Shown here one piece after another: positions 57,677-64,000 of a DNA stretch of 64,000 nt (positions are counted from its first letter, which is position 1; each line of letters starts with the position of its first letter). Location: NCBI GenBank assembly GCA_020697295.1, contig JAJFBF010000024.1, positions 20,993 to 84,992 on the forward strand. The letters run 5' to 3'. The translations under genes and the position numbers were made by a program. Below the pieces are notes generated by a model, which saw only the letters and a program-made list of their open reading frames with translations, did no database searches and had not been told where the DNA came from. The stretch comes from Moraxellaceae bacterium. Its GTDB lineage: Bacteria > Pseudomonadota > Gammaproteobacteria > Pseudomonadales > Moraxellaceae.

Positions 57677-58603
57677 TCAGAACCAGTAGACGGCGACGAA
57701 CAGGAAGAGCCACACCACGTCCACGAAATGCCAGTACCAGGCGGCCGCTTCGAAAGCGAAGTGATTGTCCGGCGTCAGGTGGCCCTTGATGGTACGCACC
57801 AGCATGACCGCCAGCATGATCGTGCCGATGGTCACGTGCAGGCCGTGGAAGCCTGTCAGCATGAAGAAGGTGGAGCCATAGATGCCGGACTTCAGGGTCA
57901 GGCCCATCTCGGAGTAGGCGTGAATGTATTCCTCGACCTGCAGGCCCAGGAAGACGACACCGAGCGCCACGGTGGCGATCAGGAAGTTGCGCTGCTTGAC
58001 GCGATCACCGGCCAGCAGGGCGTGGTGGGCGATGGTCAGCGTCACCGACGAAGTCAGCAGCAGCAGGGTGTTGATGAAGGGCAGGCCCCAGGGACTCATG
58101 GCCTCGGTCACGCCGCCGCCCGGGGTCTTCACCAGCGGCCACATGGCCTGGAATTCGGGCCAGAGCAGCTCGTGGGTCATGACGCCCTTGCCTTCACCGC
58201 CGAGCCAGGGCACGACGAGCCAGCGTGCGTAGAAGAGCGCGCCGAAGAAGGCCGCGAAGAACATGACCTCGGAGAAGATGAACCAGGTCATGCCCTGACG
58301 GTAGGAACGGTCCATCTGGGCCGAGTTCATGTTGGACAGGCTTTCCTTGACGGTATCGCCAAACCACTTCCACATGAGAAAGAACACACCAAAGAGGCCG
58401 ACCGGGAGCAGGAAGTTCAGCGTGCCCTGGTTGCCGGTGCCCTTGGTGACGTCGGTGACGCCGTGGCTCTGGATGACATTGGCGGCGCCAATCACCAGGA
58501 TGAAGAGGATGAAGGAGCCCAGCATGGGCCACGGGCTGGAAGCCGGCACGTAATAGCTGGTCGGCTTCTGGCCCGGTACCGCGGGGCTGTGATGGTCAGA
58601 CAT
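57677..58603 (-). CDS. coxC: Cytochrome c oxidase subunit III
   Basis: A 308-residue seven-helix membrane protein. The conserved WFIFSEVMFFAAFFGALFYAR, LLLTSSVTLTIAHHAL, EYIHAYSEMGLTLKSGIYGSTFFMLTGFHGLHV and C-terminal EAAAWYWHFVDVVWLFLF are all present. It is part of the aa3-type terminal oxidase and follows cox11 by 46 bp. Its transcript ends at the shared terminator. Confidence 0.96.
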   Translation of the reverse strand: MSDHHSPAVPGQKPTSYYVPASSPWPMLGSFILFILVIGAANVIQSHGVTDVTKGTGNQGTLNFLLPVGLFGVFFLMWKWFGDTVKESLSNMNSAQMDRSYRQGMTWFIFSEVMFFAAFFGALFYARWLVVPWLGGEGKGVMTHELLWPEFQAMWPLVKTPGGGVTEAMSPWGLPFINTLLLLTSSVTLTIAHHALLAGDRVKQRNFLIATVALGVVFLGLQVEEYIHAYSEMGLTLKSGIYGSTFFMLTGFHGLHVTIGTIMLAVMLVRTIKGHLTPDNHFAFEAAAWYWHFVDVVWLFLFVAVYWF

Positions 58604-58649
58604 TTCGTTGTCTCCCTTGGCGAAGGCTTTATTGTTGTCAGGACGCGGC

Positions 58650-59222
58650 TTAACGGCTCGCCGTCTGAACCTGATCCGTCAGATTGTAGAACTTGTAGGA
58701 GAGCGTCACGGTGGTGATGTGCTCGGGAATGGCCGGGTCGACATAGAAAATCATCGGCATGGCCTTGCCCTCACCCGCCGCGAGACGCTGCTCGCGAAAA
58801 CAGAAGCACTCTGTCTTCTTTACATATTTGGCCGCTTCACCCGGCGATATGGAGGGCACGGCCCGTCCGGTTACCGCCTGGCTGTCGCGGTTTTTCACGA
58901 AGAACATCGTCTTCGTGATCTGGCCGGGATGCACCTGGACCGCCGTGGTCCCCCGGGTGAAATCCCAGGGCAGGGCCTTGTCGGTGTCGACCAGGAACTC
59001 CATGGTCAGGGTGCGGCTGTCATCGACTCGCGTGGAGGCGACGGCAGCCTTGGTCGAACCCTTGCCATTGAGGCCGGTCAGCTCGCAGAACGCGTCATAG
59101 ATCGGCGGCATGAGGAAGACGGCGAACACGAACATGCCGACCACCACCATCCCCAGCCTGAGCAGGAGACGGCGGTTCTTTGCAGCGGTCGACTCGTTGT
59201 TCCCGGTATCCGGCTGGCTCAT
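58650..59222 (-). CDS. ctaG: Cytochrome c oxidase assembly protein CtaG/Cox11
   Basis: A 190-residue copper chaperone for the Cu-B site. One membrane helix (about 20-38) is followed by a periplasmic immunoglobulin-like domain with the copper-binding CFCF motif (C139, C141) and a third conserved cysteine at 46 (YDAFCELTGLNGK). It sits between cox1 and cox3, as in Pseudomonas. Confidence 0.95.
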   Translation of the reverse strand: MSQPDTGNNESTAAKNRRLLLRLGMVVVGMFVFAVFLMPPIYDAFCELTGLNGKGSTKAAVASTRVDDSRTLTMEFLVDTDKALPWDFTRGTTAVQVHPGQITKTMFFVKNRDSQAVTGRAVPSISPGEAAKYVKKTECFCFREQRLAAGEGKAMPMIFYVDPAIPEHITTVTLSYKFYNLTDQVQTASR

Positions 59223-59270
59223 GTGCTTACCCGTGGCGCGACGGCGAGCATCCCTGCCCGCTTTATCGCT

Positions 59271-60863
59271 TTATTTGACGACCGGCGGCACTTCGAAGGT
59301 GTGGTAGGGCGCCGGGCTCGGCACCGTCCACTCCAGGCCTTCCGCGCCTTCCCAAGGCTTGTCACCCACCTTGGGACCCTTCTTGGCGGTCAGCAGCACG
59401 GCCAGGAAGAGCAGCTGCGAGAGGCCGAACCAGAAGCCGCCGATGGAAATCCAGAAGTTCAGGTCGGCAAACTGCTGCGAGTAGTCGGCATAGCGACGCG
59501 GCATGCCGGCCAGGCCCACGAAGTGCATGGGGAAGAACAGCAGGTTGACCGACAGCAGCGAGTTCCAGAAATGCCACTTGGCCAGCGTCTCGTTGTACAT
59601 GTGGCCGGTCCACTTCGGCAGCCAGTAGTAGGCGCCGGCGAACATGGAGAACAGGGCGCCGGACACCAGCACGTAGTGGAAGTGCGCCACCACGAAATAG
59701 GCGTCCTGGTACTGATAGTCAGCCGGCACGATGGCCAGCATCAGGCCGGAGAAGCCACCGATGGTGAACAGCACCACGAAGGCGATGGCGAACAGCATCG
59801 GCACTTCGAAGGTCATCGCCCCCTTCCACATGGTCGCGACCCAGTTGAACACCTTCACGCCGGTAGGCACGGAGATGAGCATGGTCATGTACATGTAGAA
59901 CAGCGAGCCGGCGAGCGGCAGGCCGGTGGTGAACATGTGGTGGGCCCACACGACAAAGGACAGCAGCGCGATTGACGCCGTGGCATAGACCATGGAGGCG
60001 TAACCGAACAGAGGCTTGCGCGCGAAGGTCGGGATGACCGCCGAGACGATGCCGAAGGACGGCAGGATCATGATGTAGACCTCGGGGTGACCGAAGAACC
60101 AGAAGATATGCTGGAACATTACGGGGTCACCGCCGCCGGCGGCATTGAAGAAGCTGGTGCCGAAGTGGCGGTCGGTCAGCATCATGGTCACGACACCGGC
60201 CAGTACCGGCATCACGGCAATCAGCAGGAAGGCGGTGATGAGCCAGGTCCACACGAACAGCGGCATCTTCATCATGGTCATGCCGGGGGCACGCAGGTTG
60301 AAGATGGTGACGACCACGTTGATGGCGCCGAGGATGGAGGAAATCCCCATCAGGTGCACCGAGAAGATGAAGAAGTCGGTGCTGGGCGGGCCATAGGTGG
60401 TGGACAGCGGCGCGTAGAAGGTCCAGCCGAAGTTGGGCGCCGGCCCCATGCCCATGATCGACATCACCACCGAGGCGATCAGGATCGTGAAGGCGAAGGG
60501 CAGCAGCCAGAAGCTGAACAGGTTGAGGCGGGGCAGCGCCATGTCGGGTGCGCCGATCATCATCGGCACCATCCAGTTCGCGAAGCCGGTGAAGGCGGGC
60601 ATGATGGCGCCGAACACCATGATGAGGCCGTGCACGGTCGTCATCTGGTTGAAGAAGTCCGGCTGCACCAGCTGCAGGCCCGGGTACATCAGCTCGGCGC
60701 GGATCACCATGGCGGCGGCGCCGCCGCAGAGCAGCATGGTGAAGGCGAAGATCAGGTACATCGAACCGATGTCTTTGTGGTTCGAGGTAGTGAACATGCG
60801 CTTCCAGAACGGCGGAAGCTCATGGTGGTGATCGTGATGATCGTGGGAAGCGGCGTGACTCAT
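59271..60863 (-). CDS. coxA: Cytochrome c oxidase subunit I
   Basis: A 530-residue twelve-helix haem-copper oxidase subunit holding haem a and the a3/Cu-B centre. The Cu-B region WFFGHPEVYIMILP (Glu/His/Tyr cross-link type, A-family), HHMFTTGLP and the C-terminal HFHYVLVSGALFSMFAGAYYW are conserved. The N-terminal histidine cluster (HDHHDHHHE) is not part of the fold. It lies 18 bp downstream of cox2. Confidence 0.97.
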   Translation of the reverse strand: MSHAASHDHHDHHHELPPFWKRMFTTSNHKDIGSMYLIFAFTMLLCGGAAAMVIRAELMYPGLQLVQPDFFNQMTTVHGLIMVFGAIMPAFTGFANWMVPMMIGAPDMALPRLNLFSFWLLPFAFTILIASVVMSIMGMGPAPNFGWTFYAPLSTTYGPPSTDFFIFSVHLMGISSILGAINVVVTIFNLRAPGMTMMKMPLFVWTWLITAFLLIAVMPVLAGVVTMMLTDRHFGTSFFNAAGGGDPVMFQHIFWFFGHPEVYIMILPSFGIVSAVIPTFARKPLFGYASMVYATASIALLSFVVWAHHMFTTGLPLAGSLFYMYMTMLISVPTGVKVFNWVATMWKGAMTFEVPMLFAIAFVVLFTIGGFSGLMLAIVPADYQYQDAYFVVAHFHYVLVSGALFSMFAGAYYWLPKWTGHMYNETLAKWHFWNSLLSVNLLFFPMHFVGLAGMPRRYADYSQQFADLNFWISIGGFWFGLSQLLFLAVLLTAKKGPKVGDKPWEGAEGLEWTVPSPAPYHTFEVPPVVK

Positions 60864-60881
60864 TTCTTTTCTCTCCCCTGA

Positions 60882-62060
60882 TTACTTGGCGACAACGTCA
60901 GAAGGCTGCACGAGATCACCCGTGTCATTGCCCCATGCGTTACGCGTGTAAGTGATGACAGCGGCGATTTCCTTGGGCGTCAGCACGCCTTTCCAGGCAG
61001 GCATCGCGTTCTTGCCGTTGTTCAGGATATTGATATGGGCCGGAAGCTGGTCCTTCGCGGCGGCAATCTTGGAGCCCTTGAGCGCGGGGAACATCGGCGG
61101 CAGGCCGGCACCGGTGACCTGGTGACAGGCGGCGCAGCGGGCGTTGTAGACTTCCTCACCCACCTTGCTGGCTTCGGCGAGGTCCGCGAACTTGTAGTCG
61201 ACGGAGCTGGCGGCGGCCTTGGCCTCTTCTTCCGCGCGGACCTTGGCGTCCTTCAGCCAGGCATCGAAGTCAGCCTGGGACTTGGCCTCGACCACGATGG
61301 GCATGAAGGCATGGTCCTTGCCGCAGAGCTCGGCGCAACGGCCGCGATAGATGCCTTCCTTGCCGACCGGGACGTTGGTCCAGATCTCGTTGATGAAGCC
61401 CGGGATGGCGTCGCGCTTGAGCGCGAAGTCGGGCACCCACCAGGCATGGATCACGTCGTCGGAAGTGACGAGAAAGCGCACCTTCTTGCCGGTCGGGATC
61501 ACCAGGGGCTTGTCGACCTCAAGCAGGTAGTTGGGATGGGCGGCAAAGTCGGGCGTATTGGTGAAGCCCTTGCCCTGGCGCTCGTACTGCTCACGCGGCG
61601 TGGACAGCACGGACAGGAAGCCGAGCCCCACATCCTTGGTGTCGCCGTAGGTGAGGTACTCGTAATGCCACTTCCACTGCGAACCCGTGACGCGCACCGT
61701 GAGGTCGGCCTCGCCGGTATCGTCCATGGCAATCAGCACCTTGGTCGCAGGCACGGCCATGACGATCAGGATGATGAAGGGAATCACCGTCCAGATGACT
61801 TCCACGAGGGTGCTTTCATGGAAATCGGCAGGCTTGACGCCCTTGGACTTGCGGTGATGGAAGATGGAATAAAACATCATCCCGAAAACACCGACGCCGA
61901 TAGCGACGCAAATCCACAGCATGAACCTGTGAAGCTGGAAAACTTCCTGACTAATCTCCGTGACACCCGGCGTCATGTCGAGCTGGGTTGCCATGGCCGT
62001 AGAGGCCAGCACCAGGGTAGCCATGGCTACGCCGGCACGGAAGATAAGAGATGACCGCAT
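60882..62060 (-). CDS. coxB: Cytochrome c oxidase subunit II with fused cytochrome c domain
   Basis: 392 residues. A signal peptide (to about residue 25) is followed by two membrane helices (about 45-66 and 88-110). The Cu-A cupredoxin domain has ligands H205, C242, E244, C246, H250 and M253. A C-terminal class I cytochrome c has CAACH at 309-313 and M353 as axial ligand, making this a caa3-type subunit. A GGGAG ribosome site precedes the ATG. It is the first gene of the cox2-cox1-cox11-cox3 operon. Confidence 0.97.
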   Translation of the reverse strand: MRSSLIFRAGVAMATLVLASTAMATQLDMTPGVTEISQEVFQLHRFMLWICVAIGVGVFGMMFYSIFHHRKSKGVKPADFHESTLVEVIWTVIPFIILIVMAVPATKVLIAMDDTGEADLTVRVTGSQWKWHYEYLTYGDTKDVGLGFLSVLSTPREQYERQGKGFTNTPDFAAHPNYLLEVDKPLVIPTGKKVRFLVTSDDVIHAWWVPDFALKRDAIPGFINEIWTNVPVGKEGIYRGRCAELCGKDHAFMPIVVEAKSQADFDAWLKDAKVRAEEEAKAAASSVDYKFADLAEASKVGEEVYNARCAACHQVTGAGLPPMFPALKGSKIAAAKDQLPAHINILNNGKNAMPAWKGVLTPKEIAAVITYTRNAWGNDTGDLVQPSDVVAK

Positions 62061-62199
62061 GCGTCTACTCCCGTTTGTTCAGCAGGCCTCGTGTTTTCGG
62101 ACCTGCTTCTTTATATGACCGGACTTGTGGCCCAGCCTTACCCGTAACAGCAATCCGGCATGTGGAAATCCGATCCGCATGCCTTGGGCGGCCCTTGCA

Positions 62200-62363
62200 A
62201 CGTCGTGTCAGCTTTGGAACAGCAGACTGTTTTTAGAGTCCAACAGGAAGGGAACCACCCCTGGCGGGGACATACCCCTGAACCCGCCAGATACCGCCGC
62301 GCTAATTTATGGGCTGACCCCCCGCCCTGTCCAGACAGAAAGGGCCTTTCGCGGGGGTTTTTT
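62200..62363 (+). ncRNA. Possible small RNA upstream of the cox operon
   Basis: The plus strand carries a perfect 8 bp hairpin, CTGGCGGG (62261-62268) with CCCGCCAG (62283-62290), followed 28 bases later by an intrinsic terminator, although no plus-strand gene lies upstream. This suggests a short structured transcript divergent from cox2. The 5' end is a guess, since no clear promoter was found. It does not match 6S, tmRNA, RNase P or SRP RNA as I know them. Confidence 0.3.
62319..62363 (+). terminator. Plus-strand intrinsic terminator without an upstream gene
   Basis: CCCCCGC (62319-62325) pairs with GCGGGGG (62351-62357), followed directly by six Ts. An inner GCCCT/AGGGC pairing extends it. 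On the minus strand the T-run would be on the wrong side, so it acts in the plus direction. Confidence 0.6.
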
Positions 62364-62446
62364 CGGGTGCGGCCACCGTTCCGGCCCGGCGCAAACCACC
62401 GCCCCGTCCCACTGCCCGGAGCCAGCAGCGGGGCCCGGTGCAATGC

Positions 62447-63451
62447 TCAGTCCGCCGTGGACGAAGCCAGCAGCAGGGCCTGCACCTCGGCAAGCTCGGC
62501 GCGCGAGCGGTGCAGGTAGTTGGCCAGGACCAGGGAATGGTTGGCGAAGATCCCGAAGCCGGAGCCATTAAGTATCACGGGGCTCCACAAGGGCTGCTGA
62601 GTCGCCTCCAGCTCATGAATGGCCGCCCGCAAGCCAAGATCGGCATGGCGCGCCGCCAGCAGGCCGGCAAAGTCGAGCTCGGCCGCCTTGAGCAGGTGCA
62701 GCAAGGCCCAGGCACTGCCACGGGCCTCGAAGAAGACATCATCGACCTGGGCCCAGGAAGTGGCGGGCACCTGCTCGGTACCGGGCGCCACCACGGCACG
62801 ACTGGCGAGGCTGGTGGCCTGGGCGGCATTGAGGCGGGAAGCCAGGTCATCAAGGCGCTCCTGCGTCACCTGCAGCCAACGCTGCAACTGGACGTCGCGC
62901 ATGGCCACGTCCTTCCCGTCGGGCCCGGCAAGCCGGAGGGCGTGGCGCTGCAGGGCAGCACGCCCGCGCACCAGCTCGCCCTCGACGGACGGCATGGCCC
63001 AGGCATCCGGCGCCACGCCAAAGGCGGACGCCACCTCGGTGAGTTCAGGCGCCAGCGGGGGCAGCAAGGGATCCCGGGCCACCGGCGCCTGCATGATGAG
63101 GCTGAGGTCGCGAAGCTGGTGCAGGACGCCGCGCTCCCAGGCGGGCAGGTCATCAATGAGGCTGCCCGGGGGCAGGAGGTCATTGTCGAGATAGCCACCG
63201 GGCTTTTCGGCCAGCCCGCCGGCCAGACGCTCCAGCACCTTCACGAGGACCAGGCCCGGACGCCCCGCGTCCGGCGCCGCCGGCTGCACCGAGAACATGG
63301 CCGGCTCGCGGCTCCAGTACCCGCCCAGCGCAAGCACCGCCAATAGAAGAAGGAACAGGAGCACCAGCAAGGGAGAAAGGAGGTTGCCCGGACCCAGCCG
63401 CTCGCGGACTTGGTCCCAGCGCCAGATCAGCCTGCTCTGCCAGCCATCCAT
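62447..63451 (-). CDS. DUF2333 family membrane-anchored protein
   Basis: A 334-residue protein with one N-terminal membrane helix (about 24-45) and a mostly helical soluble domain. KPGGYLDNDLLPPGSLIDDLPAWERGVLHQLRDL and the C-terminal GFGIFANHSLVLANYLHRSRAEL match what I recall of DUF2333. A DUF2333-type gene also lies upstream of the cox operon in Pseudomonas. The function is unknown. The ATG at 63451 was chosen because the 26 codons before it look random. It is divergent from the thioredoxin gene. Confidence 0.82.
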   Translation of the reverse strand: MDGWQSRLIWRWDQVRERLGPGNLLSPLLVLLFLLLLAVLALGGYWSREPAMFSVQPAAPDAGRPGLVLVKVLERLAGGLAEKPGGYLDNDLLPPGSLIDDLPAWERGVLHQLRDLSLIMQAPVARDPLLPPLAPELTEVASAFGVAPDAWAMPSVEGELVRGRAALQRHALRLAGPDGKDVAMRDVQLQRWLQVTQERLDDLASRLNAAQATSLASRAVVAPGTEQVPATSWAQVDDVFFEARGSAWALLHLLKAAELDFAGLLAARHADLGLRAAIHELEATQQPLWSPVILNGSGFGIFANHSLVLANYLHRSRAELAEVQALLLASSTAD

Positions 63452-63612
63452 CGTGTTCTGCAACCCTGGAGCCGGCAGGGAAATTCGGGAGGGGTGTCGT
63501 GTCCGCCGGCTGTGACCGATTCTACACATAGCGCCAGCCGGGCATAAGTCGCCGCGAAGCCGGGCAGTAGACGGTGGTAATTTCAGCCCGGGCTTTCTAG
63601 TATCCCGTCCCC

Positions 63613-64000
63613 ATGACCATTCCCCTGCTTTTCATGGCTGGCGCCCTGCTCCTCGGGCTCCCGGGCTGCTGGCTGCTGCTTCGGCCCAGCCGTGCCGCCC
63701 TTGCCGGCGCCGTCCTCCTGCTCGCCCTGGCCACCGCCCTGGGCTATGCCGCCATCCGGCTCTGGCAGGAAGTCCCGCCGCCCGCTCCCGCCTTCAGGCT
63801 GGAGGCGCCGGCCGGCCATTTCCAGACCGTGACCCCGGCGGCGCTTCCGGCTGCCCTGGCCGCCAGCCGAGGGCGGCCGGTCCTGCTGGAGTTCTACGCC
63901 GACTGGTGCCCGAGCTGTATCGTCTGGAAACAGGAAGTCTTCAGCCGTCGCGATGTGCAGGCCGTCCTCGCCCCCGTGGTACTGCTGCAGATAGACGCCA
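63613..64000 (+). CDS. Membrane-anchored thioredoxin-fold protein, DsbD-gamma-like (runs off the window end)
   Basis: The first 129 residues are visible. Two hydrophobic segments (about 3-23 and 30-50) are followed by a thioredoxin domain beginning near residue 70, with LLEFYADWCPSCIVWKQEVF (C99, C102), the pattern of the C-terminal domain of DsbD. The usual DsbD alpha domain and eight-helix beta domain are absent before it, so this is a stand-alone relative, probably periplasmic. The frame is open to the window edge, so its full length is unknown. Confidence 0.75.
   Translation, partial: MTIPLLFMAGALLLGLPGCWLLLRPSRAALAGAVLLLALATALGYAAIRLWQEVPPPAPAFRLEAPAGHFQTVTPAALPAALAASRGRPVLLEFYADWCPSCIVWKQEVFSRRDVQAVLAPVVLLQIDA

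Larger units (their letters stand above)
62061..62446. other. Intergenic region between the cox operon and the DUF2333 gene
   Basis: 386 bp without a convincing protein gene. It must contain the cox2 promoter (minus strand; TATAAA near 62110-62115 is a possible -10 but no good -35 is seen). It also holds a plus-strand hairpin and a plus-strand intrinsic terminator, listed separately. Confidence 0.6.

Noticed and set aside
62150..62366. Identity as 6S RNA, tmRNA, SRP RNA or RNase P RNA
   Set aside because: None of the conserved cores of these RNAs is present; only short chance matches.
62125..62571. Small plus-strand ORFs upstream of and overlapping DUF2333
   Set aside because: Arg/Pro/Ser-rich compositions with no ribosome site or conserved motif; they run antisense into the DUF2333 gene.

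Overview
The window is a GC-rich chromosomal segment from a gammaproteobacterium. The block rluD / bamD / pilSR / thiO / minor-pilin operon / ispH-fkpB-lspA-ileS-ribF-murJ / rpsT / proB-obgE-rpmA-rplU / ispB has the gene order known from Pseudomonas aeruginosa. The cox cluster (cox2-cox1-cox11-cox3-DUF2909-surf1-[CxxxC protein]-ctaA-cyoE) is also in the Pseudomonas order. Several insertions argue against Pseudomonas itself: nadE and a hemerythrin between bamD and pilS, two pilY1 genes, and an alpha-2-macroglobulin next to rluD. A relative such as a Nevskiales- or Xanthomonadales-type lineage is my guess, not a demonstrated placement. No phage, transposase or CRISPR array is visible.

Layout. 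1-6.35 kb: alpha-2-macroglobulin (partial), rluD, bamD, hemerythrin, nadE and a small membrane/zinc-knuckle protein. 6.35-9.36 kb: the pilS-pilR two-component system. 9.36-23.5 kb: thiO and the type IV pilus tip module. That module comprises pilE on the plus strand, a second FimT/GspH-type minor pilin, two large pilY1 paralogues in separate transcription units, and pilX-pilW-pilV-fimT in one minus-strand operon. 23.8-31.3 kb: ispH, a disrupted fkpB, lspA, a REP-like array, ileS, ribF and murJ. 31.4-39 kb: an RsuA-type pseudouridine synthase, rpsT, an EamA transporter coupled to a lipid A deacylase, proB, obgE, rpmA, rplU, ispB and tRNA-Pro(CGG). 39-51 kb: a COG4389 membrane protein, the acetate module (acs, actP, DUF485), glpE-like rhodanese with an RhlB-type helicase, a nitroreductase, a membrane/cold-shock fusion protein, a FemAB-like acetyltransferase and a CspA-type protein. 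51-64 kb: M48 peptidase with LemA, the complete aa3-type cytochrome c oxidase and haem A assembly cluster, a putative plus-strand small RNA, a DUF2333 protein and the start of a DsbD-gamma-like thioredoxin.

Together these genes suggest an aerobic, respiring, surface-motile bacterium that scavenges acetate. The least ordinary content is in the pilus tip module. The upstream PilY1 paralogue has lost the metal-site residues of its von Willebrand A domain. Both paralogues carry two DNRLRE-like beta-sandwich inserts that split that domain. Other points worth a second look are the deleted fkpB, the four-helix membrane protein fused to a cold-shock domain, and a terminator-ended structured region upstream of the cox operon that matches no RNA family I know.
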